64,000 bases of DNA from Hyphomicrobium sp. CS1BSMeth3 (GCF_900117415.1 NZ_FPEI01000004.1:496001-560000); one strand, 5' to 3'; shown: positions 38,796 to 47,887, counted from the stretch's first letter. The notes: generated by a model from the letters alone, not told the origin. Made by a program: numbers and translations.

Positions 38796-38868
38796 GGAGA
38801 GAGGATTGGGATGAGGGCGGTCTCGAGCGTCAGCGCCGCCCGGCCGCCCCTCAGCCTAACCCTCTCCC
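38796..38868. repeat. dispersed intergenic inverted repeat (dctP-dctQ gap)
   Basis: Arms at about 38796-38820 (GGAGAGAGGATTGGGATGAG...) and 38844-38868 are imperfect reverse complements of each other. The sequence type, alternating purine-rich GGAGAGGG and TTAGG-like parts, resembles short GC-rich palindromes scattered in Hyphomicrobiales genomes and the one at 59957. It may act as a transcript processing stem between dctP and dctQM. Confidence 0.5.
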
Positions 38869-38950
38869 GGCGCACGAGAAACGAGAGCATGGCTCTCATT
38901 CCCCGCCGCGGATCAATCGGGCAAAAGTCTACTGGTCACCGCTCCGCCGC

Positions 38951-40003
38951 TCACTCGGCGCCGGCGTACTTGGCGATCATGGCGCGCGCGTCCTTCAGCA
39001 TGGCCGCGGCCGGAAGCCCCTTCTCGGTCATCTCCTTGACCCAGGCTTCTGTGATCGGTGCCGCCGCCGCCTTCCAGCGTGCCGTTTCGGCGGCATCCAG
39101 CGTGATCATCTTGTTGCCGGCGGCCTTCGCGGCCTCGATGCCGGGCGCGTCGCCTTCATCCATGACCCGGCCGACCCACTTCGAGGTCGCAAGGCCGCTG
39201 TTGGCATCGATCACCTTCTTGATGTCGGCGGGGAGACCGTCGTACTTCGCCTTGTTCATCGCGAAGAGGAAGAAGCTCGTGTAGAGGCCGCGGCTTCCCG
39301 TGAAGTTCGTGTGCGACTGTACGAGCTGGGCGACCTTGAGGGGCGTCGTCACTTCCCAGGGAATGACGGTGCCGTCGATCACGCCCTTGGAGAGGGCCTC
39401 GGGCATGGCCGGCACCGGCATGCCGACCGGCGTCGCGCCGAGCGCGGAGATCAGTGCCGTCGCCTGTCGCGTCGGCCCGCGCAGCTTCAGCCCCTTCATG
39501 TCCTCGAGCTTGGTCACGCCGTTGCCCTTGACGTGCAGCAGCCCCGGCCCATGCACATGGACAGCGACGATGTGGACGCTATCGAGCTCCTTCTTGAGGT
39601 ACTTCTCGTAGAACTCCCACGCTGCCTGGCTCGTCGCCTCGCCGCTCGCCGGCATGAACGGCAGCTCGAAGACCTCCGATCCCGGGAAGCGGCCCGGCGT
39701 GTACCCGGTCAGGGTCCACACGATATCGACGACGCCATCGCGCGCCTGATCGATCAGCGCCGGCGGCCGCCCGCCGAGTTGCATCGACGGATAGATCTCG
39801 ACCTTGAGCTTGCCACCCGCTTCCTTGGTCACCTTCTCGGCCCAGGGCGTGATGAAGTTCTTCGGCACGGGCGCAGGCGCCGGCAGGAAGTGGTGGATGC
39901 GCAGCGTCACGTCCTGCGCCGCACTGACCACGGGCCATGCCGACAGCGCCGCCGCCAGCGTCAGCGCCGCCAATCCAAGATGCAAACCCAATCGCGACCT
40001 CAT
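38951..40003 (-). CDS. dctP: TRAP transporter periplasmic solute-binding protein
   Basis: Encodes 350 residues from the ATG at 40003, preceded by GGGGAGGAG. A signal peptide (LAALTLAAALSAWPVVSAAQ) is followed by VTLRIHHFLPAPAPVPKNF and the DctP fold with GLKLRGPTRQATALISALG; the arginine in KLRGPT is the usual carboxylate anchor. This fits a carboxylic-acid ligand, as for most TRAP systems. It is the upstream gene of the three-gene system, separated from dctQ by a repeat. The ligand is unknown. Confidence 0.94.
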   Translation of the reverse strand: MRSRLGLHLGLAALTLAAALSAWPVVSAAQDVTLRIHHFLPAPAPVPKNFITPWAEKVTKEAGGKLKVEIYPSMQLGGRPPALIDQARDGVVDIVWTLTGYTPGRFPGSEVFELPFMPASGEATSQAAWEFYEKYLKKELDSVHIVAVHVHGPGLLHVKGNGVTKLEDMKGLKLRGPTRQATALISALGATPVGMPVPAMPEALSKGVIDGTVIPWEVTTPLKVAQLVQSHTNFTGSRGLYTSFFLFAMNKAKYDGLPADIKKVIDANSGLATSKWVGRVMDEGDAPGIEAAKAAGNKMITLDAAETARWKAAAAPITEAWVKEMTEKGLPAAAMLKDARAMIAKYAGAE

Positions 40004-40150
40004 CAGCTCCTCCCCTTGTATCGACCAGATTGGCCCCTGGCCTGATGTTTCCTCGGACGCCAAACTATGCCGGCCCGCACGCACGGGCAATTACCCGACC
40101 GGATTAGTCGCCAAAAAACTCAGGCCAGTGGCCATGCTGCGCTGCAAGGC

Positions 40151-40948
40151 CTACCCGATCCGCGGGGCATCGAGCTTGTGCACGGTCCCCGCCGTCTCCG
40201 GCTTCCAGGCCGGATAGCGCTTGAGGATCAGCGGATCGTGGCCCGGAATGACGTTCTTGAGCCCACCGGCCATCTGCTCCAGGCGATCGTAGCTCCTGAG
40301 CGTCGCCTCGATGTCGACGCTGATGAAGAAGGGCATGCGCCGCTCGATGTTCTCGTAGAAATGCACGACGTCGGAGGCGAGCATGACCGGCCCGTGGTCG
40401 GTCATCACGCGGATCGCCTGGATGCCCTTGCTGTGGCCCGGCATGTGGTGGACGGTCACGCCCGGCGCGACCTCGCCATCCCCATCGTGGAACTGGACGC
40501 GGCCCGAATAGACGTTTTTCACCATCTGGCAGACGTGATCGAGCGTGAAAGGGTGGCGCATGGCGTGATCGCACATACAGCGCCCCGTCGCGTAGGCCAT
40601 CTCCGCCTCCTGGAGATGGAAGCGCGCTTTCGGGAAATGGTGGAGCGTGCCGGCGTGGTCGTAGTGCAGATGCGTCACGATGCAGGTATCGAGGTTCTCT
40701 GCGTCGATGCCGATGCGCTGGAGCGCCTCGCGCGGCTCGAGGTCGATCTTGCGGCCGCGCGGCGCCGCCTCCTTGTGGTCGAAGCCGGTATCGATCAGGA
40801 TCGTGCGGTTCTTGTTGCGCAGCACGAACACGAAATAGTCGATCGGCATCGGGGCCGCGTGGTCGTCCGGGTGCACGAAGTTGTCGGCGCGCGTGCGGTT
40901 CATCATGGCGCCGTACTTCACTGCCAGGATTTCATAAGTCTCGGACAT
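40151..40948 (-). CDS. metallo-beta-lactamase-fold hydrolase, AHL-lactonase-like
   Basis: Encodes 265 residues from the ATG at 40948 (AAGGAGGAG upstream). The dinuclear zinc motif is THLHYDHAGT (H93, H95, D97, H98), with later ligands in HHMPGHSKG and LASDVVHF, and NVIPGHDPL. The pattern matches the N-acyl homoserine lactonase group (AiiA/AttM), which open lactone rings. Many members act on other lactones or esters. It starts 145 bases before the divergent... upstream dctP operon on the same strand and could process a TRAP-imported compound, which is inference. Confidence 0.85.
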   Translation of the reverse strand: MSETYEILAVKYGAMMNRTRADNFVHPDDHAAPMPIDYFVFVLRNKNRTILIDTGFDHKEAAPRGRKIDLEPREALQRIGIDAENLDTCIVTHLHYDHAGTLHHFPKARFHLQEAEMAYATGRCMCDHAMRHPFTLDHVCQMVKNVYSGRVQFHDGDGEVAPGVTVHHMPGHSKGIQAIRVMTDHGPVMLASDVVHFYENIERRMPFFISVDIEATLRSYDRLEQMAGGLKNVIPGHDPLILKRYPAWKPETAGTVHKLDAPRIG

Positions 40949-41147
40949 CGCGGCTCCTCCTTGGGGGGTGTCGTTGGACGTGCTTCTGATTGGGCGGCAG
41001 AATGGCGTGCCCGCGGGCGTCCGTCGAGAAAAACTGCCATCCGCAATACCGTCATGCTGGGTCATGGAACCGCAACGCTCCTTGCGGCATAATTGAGCTA
41101 AACCCGATCCGCGCAGCGGGTCTCACAAGCCAGCGAGGTTGCTAAGC

Positions 41148-42599
41148 GTGCCCGTCAACGTCTCGTTCCTCCAGGAGCTGCTCAGCGCCGTCGCCGAGCA
41201 GGGCCGCCAGTACCTGCCGCGCGCGCTCATGGGCGATGGCCCCGACGAGGACATCACCGCGCTGTCGGCCGCCCTCATGTCCGGGCGCGGCGAAGCCTCG
41301 GGCGTCGCCATCGCGCGGCGCATCCTCGACGATTATCGCAAGCTGGACCCGGATCACCGGCGCGCCTTCTTCCGCTACCTCGTCGAGCACATCAAACCCG
41401 ACGAGCACAAGGTCGAGCAGGCCGCAGCCGCCTATGTCGCGGCCCCCGGTGACGCGTCGCTCAAGGCTCTGCAGCAGGCTGTCGAGAGCCCGCGCCAGGA
41501 GTTTTTCCGCCGCCTGAACCTCGCCCCCGGCGCGACCGCCGAGATCGTGGCCATGCGCCGCGACCTCCTCCGCATGCCCAAATCGGAGCCCTCGCTCGCC
41601 ACGCTCGACTCCGACCTCATGCATCTGCTGCAGTCGTGGTTCAACCGCGGCTTCCTCGTGCTGAAGCGCATCGACTGGCAGACGCCCGCGGCCATCCTGG
41701 AAAAACTCATCCAGTACGAGGCCGTGCACGAGATCAAAGGCTTCGACGACCTGCGCCGCCGTCTCGATCCCGCCGACCGGCGCTGCTTCGGCTTCTTCCA
41801 TCCTTCGCTCGTCGACGAGCCGCTGATCTTCGTCGAGGTCGCGCTCATGGGTGACAGCCCCTCGAGCATCCACTCCGTGCTCGGCGAGGCGCGCAAGAAC
41901 GGCAATCCCATGCCGCCGCCGACGACCGCGGTCTTCTACTCGATCTCGAACTGCCAGGAAGGGCTCAAGGGCATTTCCTTCGGCAACTTCCTCATCAAGC
42001 AGGTCGTCGAGGAGCTCGCGCGCGAGCAGCCGCAGCTCAAGACCTTCGTCACGCTCTCGCCCGTGCCGACATTCGCGCGCTGGCTCGATCGCGTGCTGGC
42101 CGATGACCAGGAGGGGCTCGTCAGCGACGCCGATCGCGAGGCCCTTCACGGGCTCAGAAACCTCGCCTGGATCGAGGACGAGGAAGAGGCCGAGGCCCTG
42201 CGCACGTGCCTCCTCGGCCTTGCCGCGCACTACTTCCTGTTCGCGCGCGCCGCCGATGGGCGGCCCGTCGATCCGGTGGCGCGGTTCCATCTCGGCAATG
42301 GCGCCCGGCTCGACCGCATCAACTGGCTCGGCGACGTCTCGGAGAAGGGCCTGCGCGAGGCGCACGGCCTCATGGTGAACTACCGCTATGATCTCAAGGA
42401 GATCGAGCGCAATCACGAGGCCTATGCCAACGAGGGCGAGGTTGCGGCCTCCCGCGCCGTACGCCAGCTCACCAAGATACCGCCGCGCCCCAAGACCAAG
42501 ATCCCGGCGCCGAAGACGCTCCTCGCCTTGCCGCTCCGCGAGCGCACTCCAGAAACGGAGCCGCCCGTCAAAAGCCCGGCATCCGACAAGGAAGCGTAA
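41148..42599 (+). CDS. malonyl-CoA decarboxylase
   Basis: Encodes 483 residues from the GTG at 41148 (the frame also opens at TTG 41139). The family is recognised by RRCFGFFHPSLVDEPLIFVE, then PPTTAVFYSISNCQEGLKG and ISFGNFLIKQVVEELA, then TFVTLSPVPTFARW. The N-terminal helical domain carries RRAFFRYLVEHIKPD. It converts malonyl-CoA to acetyl-CoA and CO2, allowing use or disposal of malonate. Length and both domains are normal. Neighbouring genes give no matonate operon, so its source of malonyl-CoA is open; the nearby TRAP system is one possible route. Confidence 0.92.
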   Translation: MPVNVSFLQELLSAVAEQGRQYLPRALMGDGPDEDITALSAALMSGRGEASGVAIARRILDDYRKLDPDHRRAFFRYLVEHIKPDEHKVEQAAAAYVAAPGDASLKALQQAVESPRQEFFRRLNLAPGATAEIVAMRRDLLRMPKSEPSLATLDSDLMHLLQSWFNRGFLVLKRIDWQTPAAILEKLIQYEAVHEIKGFDDLRRRLDPADRRCFGFFHPSLVDEPLIFVEVALMGDSPSSIHSVLGEARKNGNPMPPPTTAVFYSISNCQEGLKGISFGNFLIKQVVEELAREQPQLKTFVTLSPVPTFARWLDRVLADDQEGLVSDADREALHGLRNLAWIEDEEEAEALRTCLLGLAAHYFLFARAADGRPVDPVARFHLGNGARLDRINWLGDVSEKGLREAHGLMVNYRYDLKEIERNHEAYANEGEVAASRAVRQLTKIPPRPKTKIPAPKTLLALPLRERTPETEPPVKSPASDKEA

Positions 42600-42617
42600 G
42601 CTCCTGCGCGCTGCGGC

Positions 42618-43265
42618 TCACCACCGCAGCGCGAAGCGTCCGAGCCATGCGCCGATTGCGGTCGGCACCGCCATGCCAATGCCGTACCAGATGAGAACGA
42701 AGGGCAGCGCGCTCTCGTCGCACGAGAACGCATAGATGAACGCCGCAGTGGCGCCCGCCGTCAGCCCTGCGGCCGCGCCTGCAAGCGTAAGCTGCGTCGG
42801 CGCCAATCGATGCAGAGCCCAGAAGATGCCGCCGACAGTCGGGATCGCGAGGATCGCGATGAGCCACGGGCAGGCGGCGGATGTCGATCCCATCACCAGC
42901 GCGCGATATTCACTCGCGGGCGCACGCCAGAGCTCGGCGGCAGCCAGCGCCGCCATGGCGAGCATCACCAGCGCCAATCCGAGCCACACCATCGGCGGCA
43001 CACGACCATCCGGCCGTGACAGGCGCGAAATCGAGACGAAGCCGAGCAGCGCAAGGCCACCCGTATAGGCGAGCTTCAGCCAGAACGACGACGAGGCAAC
43101 CGCGCGCAGGATGTCGGGGCGCAAGCCCCAGGCGAGAAGCATCGCCGCGATCGCGATCGACGCGCCAAACGCGACGCCGAGGCCAAGGCATCGCGCGACA
43201 AAACCATGCGGTGCCGGCTTCAGGCCGCCTGCAAGCGAGTCGATAAGCTGGGGCGTCGTGGTCAC
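42618..43265 (-). CDS. nrsF: NrsF (DUF1109) membrane anti-sigma factor
   Basis: Encodes 215 residues from a GTG that overlaps the sigma factor stop (GTGA). Six hydrophobic segments are visible, with the N-terminal cytoplasmic start TPQLIDSLAGGLKPAP and the typical CPWLIAILAIPTVGG and FALRW-like end. NrsF proteins hold ECF sigma factors of the SigF group at the membrane and release them in response to metal stress. Conserved cysteines lie near CPWL and SCDES, as expected of metal or redox sensing. Confidence 0.9.
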   Translation of the reverse strand: MTTTPQLIDSLAGGLKPAPHGFVARCLGLGVAFGASIAIAAMLLAWGLRPDILRAVASSSFWLKLAYTGGLALLGFVSISRLSRPDGRVPPMVWLGLALVMLAMAALAAAELWRAPASEYRALVMGSTSAACPWLIAILAIPTVGGIFWALHRLAPTQLTLAGAAAGLTAGATAAFIYAFSCDESALPFVLIWYGIGMAVPTAIGAWLGRFALRW

Positions 43266-43900
43266 GGCGTGTCCGTCCCCTTCAGGCGCAGCGCGAGCGT
43301 CTTTATCCCGCGGTGAATGGCGACTTTGACCGCTGACTCCGACACCCCGTGGCTCGTCGAGACCTCGGATATGGACTTGCCGTCGATCTTGACGGCGCGA
43401 ATGTAACCGCGCGCCTGCGAGGGCAACTCATCGAGCAATTGCTCGACGTCGACGCGCGCCGCAGCCGCTTCCGACGCATCGGACACGAACAGCTCATCCA
43501 TGTCGTCGATGGGGATGGAGACCGCCGAGTTGCTCCGGCGACGATGGTCGATCAGTTTGTAGCGCGCGATGGCGTGCAGCCACGCAGTGAACGGCCGGCC
43601 GATGTCGTACGTGAAGCGCCGTTGATGTATGGCGAGCAGGGTTTCCTGCACAAGATCCTCGACGTCGGCATTCTCGCGCCCAAGGCGCCGGCTGAAGTAG
43701 ATGCGCAACCGGTTGGCAATATCCATCAGGAGCTGGCGATACGGTTGCTCGTGGCCCGCCAACGCGCTGATCATCAGGGATCGCAAACGTTCTTCGAGCT
43801 GCTGCAGGGCCGCCACGCTCCAGGTTCGATCCGCCGCGCCAAGTGCGACCGGCTTCATCACTTCGCTTATCGGCGAAAGAGCGGGGCAATTCCGCATCAC
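43262..43900 (-). CDS. ECF-family RNA polymerase sigma factor (SigF-like)
   Basis: Encodes up to 212 residues; the first 14 may be untranslated and the ATG at 43858 (MKPVALGAAD) is an equally good start. Region 2 is seen in HEQPYRQLLMDIANRLRIYF through DLVQETLLAIHQRR and AWLHAIARYKLIDHRRR. Region 4 is LPSQARGYIRAVKIDG ... VSESAVKVAIHRGIKTL, the helix-turn-helix for the -35 element. It is translationally coupled to nrsF, its likely anti-sigma. A GTAACC/CGAAT promoter, the pattern used by this group, faces the MXKDX gene on the other side. Confidence 0.93.
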   Translation of the reverse strand: MMRNCPALSPISEVMKPVALGAADRTWSVAALQQLEERLRSLMISALAGHEQPYRQLLMDIANRLRIYFSRRLGRENADVEDLVQETLLAIHQRRFTYDIGRPFTAWLHAIARYKLIDHRRRSNSAVSIPIDDMDELFVSDASEAAAARVDVEQLLDELPSQARGYIRAVKIDGKSISEVSTSHGVSESAVKVAIHRGIKTLALRLKGTDTP

Positions 43901-43916
43901 AAGGCCGTGATGGCGT

Positions 43917-43943
43917 GTAACCGCGGGCCGTCTCGCTGCGAAT
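43917..43943 (+). promoter_or_regulatory. ECF sigma promoter (SigF-type) for the MXKDX gene
   Basis: GTAACC at 43917-43922 and CGAAT at 43939-43943 with a 16-base spacer, matching the SigF-type -35/-10 pattern. It is oriented toward the MXKDX gene, 64 bases before its ATG, and away from the sigma gene. Confidence 0.65.
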
Positions 43944-44006
43944 TCCTCTGCATCGGAGCTGCACAGCGCGGCCGCCCGACAGACACCTCAGGAGGATGAA
44001 AAGGCC

Positions 44007-44234
44007 ATGCCCAAGACCATCGTGCGCATCACGCTTCTGGCCGCCGCGTTATCCGTAGGCTCCCTCGCCTCTGCAGAGGCGCAAGATGCCATGAAGAAGG
44101 ACATGATGAAGCCGGGCGAAATGAAATCCGACACCATGAAGTCGGACGGCATGAAGAAGTCGGACGGCGGCATGAAGTCGGGGTCGATGAAAGCCGACTC
44201 CAAGAAAACCGACGACATGAAGAAGATGAAATGA
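44007..44234 (+). CDS. secreted pentapeptide MXKDX repeat protein
   Basis: Encodes 75 residues. A signal peptide (MPKTIVRITLLAAALSVGS ... SAEAQ) precedes a mature part made of about seven MK-starting units (MKKDM, MKPGE, MKSDT, MKSDG and so on), rich in Met, Lys and Asp. This is the MXKDX repeat family. Met-rich repeats suggest periplasmic binding of copper or protection by oxidisable Met. AGGAGG lies upstream. An ECF promoter lies in front of it and the sigma/anti-sigma pair is divergent, so it is probably a target of that sigma factor. Confidence 0.85.
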   Translation: MPKTIVRITLLAAALSVGSLASAEAQDAMKKDMMKPGEMKSDTMKSDGMKKSDGGMKSGSMKADSKKTDDMKKMK

Positions 44235-44338
44235 GCAGCGGTGCGCTCCGGGCCGGGCATCCGCTTCGCCCCCCGGAGCGCACAAGCTCAAGTCGTCAGA
44301 TGCCGCCTCAATCCTGGTGAGAAAACAAATTGCATCCA

Positions 44339-44818
44339 TCAACCGATCTGGGCAGCACGCCGCGCGATCGCTTCCGCCGGCCAGAGCTCTTCGCGCTTGT
44401 AGAAGATCTCGTAGGCCGGCGCGCCCTCGGGAATGACCACCCAGGGCTGCTTCGAGGCCGTGAAGATGTGCACGTCGGGCGGCAGGCGCGCGGGCTCGTC
44501 GAGCGTGCCGACGCGCACGAAGCGGAACTTGTCGCCTGCGCCCGCGTAGTTGCTCCAGACGGCGATGCGACACGTCGGGCAGCGCGTGATCTTCTGGCCC
44601 CTGCCGCTGTTCGACGGCGTGAGCACGACCTCGGGTTCGCCCGACAGCAGCTCGACGCGATCCGCTTCGATCATGGCATTGAGCGCGAACGAGGCCCCGG
44701 TCTCACGCTGGCACCACGTACAGTGGCAGCAGTGGACGAAGAGCGGCCGGCTGATCATGCGATAACGCACGGTGCGGCACGTGCAGCCACCCTCGTAAAC
44801 GTGCTCCTGATCGGGCAT
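44339..44818 (-). CDS. GFA-family (CENP-V-like) zinc-binding protein
   Basis: Encodes 159 residues. The zinc motifs are GGCTCRTVRY (first Cys pair), HCCHCTWCQRETG (second, C-x2-C) and a later TRCPTCRIAVWS. This is the fold of the glutathione-dependent formaldehyde-activating enzyme family. Most members outside the founder have unknown activity. It is monocistronic. Confidence 0.88.
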   Translation of the reverse strand: MPDQEHVYEGGCTCRTVRYRMISRPLFVHCCHCTWCQRETGASFALNAMIEADRVELLSGEPEVVLTPSNSGRGQKITRCPTCRIAVWSNYAGAGDKFRFVRVGTLDEPARLPPDVHIFTASKQPWVVIPEGAPAYEIFYKREELWPAEAIARRAAQIG

Positions 44819-45000
44819 CGGGATGATTCCTCATTGCTTTGTCGGAATGACCAAGCTCCCCAAGTCGGCCTCGAGAGCGGGTGCGCGCCGCCAGCCGTCA
44901 CACTGCATCAACAGCGTGTTATGCTCCCCCTACCCCTCTTCCCGAAGGGCACGGCTCACCGTATGCCTCGATGGACAACTCTCGGAGGAAGGTTCCGGCC

Positions 45001-45960
45001 ATGCTGATCCGAAAGTCAACTGACATCCGTCCGTCGGAGATTACCGATCAGTCCGCCTATATGAGGCGGCGCGAATTCATGTACGGCGCCGCGGCGCTCG
45101 GCATGGCCGCAGCCCTTCCGGCCAGCGCATTCGCGATGCCGCTCTCTGCCATCAAGAGCCCGCTCTCGACGGACGAGACGCTGACTCCGCTCAAGGATGT
45201 CACGACCTACAACAACTTCTACGAGTTCGGCACCGACAAGGACGATCCCTCGAAGAATGCGCACACACTCACGACCAAGCCGTGGAAGGTGAAGGTCGAC
45301 GGGCTCGTCAACAAGCCGGCCGACTACGATCTCGACGACCTGATCAAGAGCATTGCGCTGGAGGAGCGCATCTACCGTATGCGCTGCGTCGAGGGATGGT
45401 CCATGGTCATTCCATGGATCGGCGTCCCGCTCGCGAGCGTGCTCGCGCGCATCGAGCCGCAGGGCAGCGCGAAGTACGTCGCCTTCGAGACGCTCGTACG
45501 TCCCGCCGAGATGCCGGCTCAGAAGGGTTTCTTCCAACCGCTGCCCTGGCCGTATGTCGAAGGCCTGCGCCTCGACGAGGCCATGCATCCGCTGACCATC
45601 CTCGCCGTCGGCCTCTACGGCGAGACGCTGCCCAAGCAGAACGGCGCGCCGATCCGCCTCGTCGTCCCATGGAAGTACGGCTTCAAGAGCATCAAGTCGG
45701 TCGTGCGCATCTCGCTCACCGAGAAGGAGCCGAAGACTTCCTGGAGCTTGCAGAACCCGCGCGAGTACGGCTTCTACTCGAACGTCAATCCAGCCGTTGA
45801 TCATCCGCGCTGGAGCCAGGCCACCGAGCGGCGCATCGGCGCCTCGGGCGGCGGCCTCGGCGGGCTCTTTGCCAAGCGTCATCCGACGCTGCCCTTCAAC
45901 GGATATGGCGATCAGGTGGCAAGCCTGTACACGGGCATGGACCTCAAGAAGTATTATTGA
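45001..45960 (+). CDS. msrP: periplasmic methionine sulfoxide reductase catalytic subunit MsrP (YedY)
   Basis: Encodes 319 residues from the ATG at 45001, with GGAGGAAGG upstream. A Tat signal is present ([15 protein letters not shown], twin-arginine pattern, then a hydrophobic core and ASAFA). The sulfite-oxidase-type domain binds molybdopterin through C129 in [10 protein letters not shown]. It repairs oxidised methionines in periplasmic proteins using electrons from MsrQ, the next gene, which starts 2 bases after the stop. Confidence 0.96.
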   Translation: MLIRKSTDIRPSEITDQSAYMRRREFMYGAAALGMAAALPASAFAMPLSAIKSPLSTDETLTPLKDVTTYNNFYEFGTDKDDPSKNAHTLTTKPWKVKVDGLVNKPADYDLDDLIKSIALEERIYRMRCVEGWSMVIPWIGVPLASVLARIEPQGSAKYVAFETLVRPAEMPAQKGFFQPLPWPYVEGLRLDEAMHPLTILAVGLYGETLPKQNGAPIRLVVPWKYGFKSIKSVVRISLTEKEPKTSWSLQNPREYGFYSNVNPAVDHPRWSQATERRIGASGGGLGGLFAKRHPTLPFNGYGDQVASLYTGMDLKKYY

Positions 45961-45962
45961 GA

Positions 45963-46607
45963 ATGACAGCGCTCTCCATTCAGAAAGGCTCCCTTTCGCG
46001 CACCGTTCTCGGCGCCGATCCCGTGCGGCGCGCGCTCTACATCACCGGCATGATGCCAGCCGCGTTGTACTTCTATTGGGGGGTGACCGATCAGCTCGGC
46101 GCCGATCCGCAGAACATCCTCGAGCGCGCGCTCGGTCTGTGGGCACTGCGCTTCCTGATTGCGAGCCTCGCCATCACGCCGCTGCGCCAGCTCGGCGGCC
46201 CCAATCTCATCCGCTACCGGCGCGCGCTCGGCCTGCTCGCGTTCTACTACGCGTCGCTCCACCTCACGACGTACATGCTGATCGACAAGGGGCTCGATCT
46301 CAATGCGATCATCGCCGACATCATCAAGCGGCCGTACATTACCGTGGGGATGCTGGCCTTCACGGTGCTGGTGCCACTCGCCATAACCTCCAATGGCCCG
46401 ATGATCCGCAGGCTCGGGGCCAACTGGCGCAAACTCCACCGCCTCGTGTATCTGGCGGCGGCCGCTGCTGCGCTGCACTTCATCATGCTCGTGAAAGTCT
46501 GGCCGCTCGAGCCGCTCATCTATGCGGCCCTCGTCGCGGCGCTCCTGCTCTTCCGCGTGGCGTGGTCCCTGCGTCCGCGCCCGCAGCGCAGGACCGCCAC
46601 CAACTAG
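45963..46607 (+). CDS. msrQ: membrane heme-binding subunit MsrQ (YedZ)
   Basis: Encodes 214 residues from the ATG at 45963, two bases after msrP. Six membrane helices are predicted by eye, with the ferric-reductase-like pattern: RRALGLLAFYYASLHLTTYM (heme His) and LHRLVYLAAAAAALHFIML (two His). It takes electrons from the quinone pool or flavin reductase to MsrP. Its stop overlaps the stop of the convergent MFS gene in the palindrome CTAG. Confidence 0.95.
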   Translation: MTALSIQKGSLSRTVLGADPVRRALYITGMMPAALYFYWGVTDQLGADPQNILERALGLWALRFLIASLAITPLRQLGGPNLIRYRRALGLLAFYYASLHLTTYMLIDKGLDLNAIIADIIKRPYITVGMLAFTVLVPLAITSNGPMIRRLGANWRKLHRLVYLAAAAAALHFIMLVKVWPLEPLIYAALVAALLLFRVAWSLRPRPQRRTATN

Positions 46608-47887
46608 CCTTCCTGTTTCACTGCGCGCATCTGGTCGCTCGGCTTCACGTCCTCCGAGCGGCTGTAGACGGCCAGCGCGACGGTCAGCACAACGGCGAGC
46701 ACACCGAACAGCGCACGATAGGCCGTGCCACTGCGCGCGCCGTCAGCCAGCGGCTCGAAAGCCCCGACGACGATGCCCGAAAGCGTCTGCATGCAGGCCA
46801 CGCCGAACATGACGGACGTGTTGATCGTCGCCATGCCGCGCCCGATCAGCCGGTCCGGAATGATGCCGCGGCCATGGGTCATGACCATCGTGCTGCAGGC
46901 ACTGAAAAAGCCGACGGCAATCATGGCCGCGATCGCCACCCAGGCCGGCAGACGCGTCGGCACTGCCAGGAGCGCGAGGATCGAGATCATCACGAGCGTG
47001 CCGCCGATCGCAATCCGCTTGCGCGTATCCAGCACGCGATCCAGCGGCCCGAAGAACAGCATCCCCGCCTGATAGGCAATGACGGCCGCGAACAGCACAT
47101 TGCCGGCCTCGATCGCGCTGAGCCCATGCACCTCGCGCAGGTACGGACCACCCCACAGGCCCTGCACGGTGAACGTGCAGGCGTAGTGGCAGAAATTGAG
47201 CGCCAGGATGAACTTGAGACGCGGGTTGCGCAGGACCTCGATGAGACCTTGCAGCATCTCGCGCGACGGCTCGGGCGTGCGCGCGAGGAAAGGATGGCCG
47301 GGCGGGGCATCGCGCACCACGATCCAGACAGCGATGGTCGCGAGCGCCGTGAAGAGGACAGCCGCGGCAAACACCGAGCGCCACCCGACGGCCTCGGAGG
47401 CCCAGGCGAGCGGCGTGGTCGCGACGAGATTGCCGACGAGGCCGATGGAGAGGACCATGGCCGTCAGCGTCGAGAAGCGGTCCGGCGGGAACCAGCGCGA
47501 GATCACCACCATGCTGCCGATCAGCATGACGCCGAAGCCCGCGCCCATGAGCGTGCGGCCTGTGAGCAGGATCGGCCACGTCGGCGCGAGCGTGAACACG
47601 ATGCCGCCGATCGTCGCGAGGACGAGCATCCCCGTCACGGTGCGGCGCGGTCCGAAGCGGTCGAAGAAGAAGCCGCAGGGGATCTGCATGGCCGCGAAGC
47701 CGAAGAAGAATGCCCCCGTGAGCCCGCCGAGCGCCTCCGGCCCGATGGCCAGATCGCGCATCAGATCGAGGCCGATGGTGACGTTGGACGCGCGGAAGAA
47801 ATGACTGGCGACGTAGGCCGTCGCCAATGTCATCACGATGATCAGACCCCGGCGATGGGGAAATGAGGGCCGCTCGTCGGAGGGCAT
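46604..47887 (-). CDS. major facilitator superfamily transporter
   Basis: Encodes 427 residues with twelve hydrophobic segments. The first MFS motif is FFFDRFGPRRTVTGMLVL between helices 2 and 3. It begins RRGLIIVMTLATAYVASHFFRAS, reminiscent of nitrate/nitrite and glycerol-3-phosphate type permeases but without a decisive feature. A central charged loop is at about 195-215. Convergent with msrQ; overlapping stops. The substrate is unknown. Confidence 0.88.
   Translation of the reverse strand: MPSDERPSFPHRRGLIIVMTLATAYVASHFFRASNVTIGLDLMRDLAIGPEALGGLTGAFFFGFAAMQIPCGFFFDRFGPRRTVTGMLVLATIGGIVFTLAPTWPILLTGRTLMGAGFGVMLIGSMVVISRWFPPDRFSTLTAMVLSIGLVGNLVATTPLAWASEAVGWRSVFAAAVLFTALATIAVWIVVRDAPPGHPFLARTPEPSREMLQGLIEVLRNPRLKFILALNFCHYACTFTVQGLWGGPYLREVHGLSAIEAGNVLFAAVIAYQAGMLFFGPLDRVLDTRKRIAIGGTLVMISILALLAVPTRLPAWVAIAAMIAVGFFSACSTMVMTHGRGIIPDRLIGRGMATINTSVMFGVACMQTLSGIVVGAFEPLADGARSGTAYRALFGVLAVVLTVALAVYSRSEDVKPSDQMRAVKQEG

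Noticed and set aside
45797-47866. 689-codon plus-strand frame across msrQ and the MFS gene
   Set aside because: Runs antisense to the transporter and out of frame with msrQ, with low-complexity Arg/Asp/His composition; shadow only.
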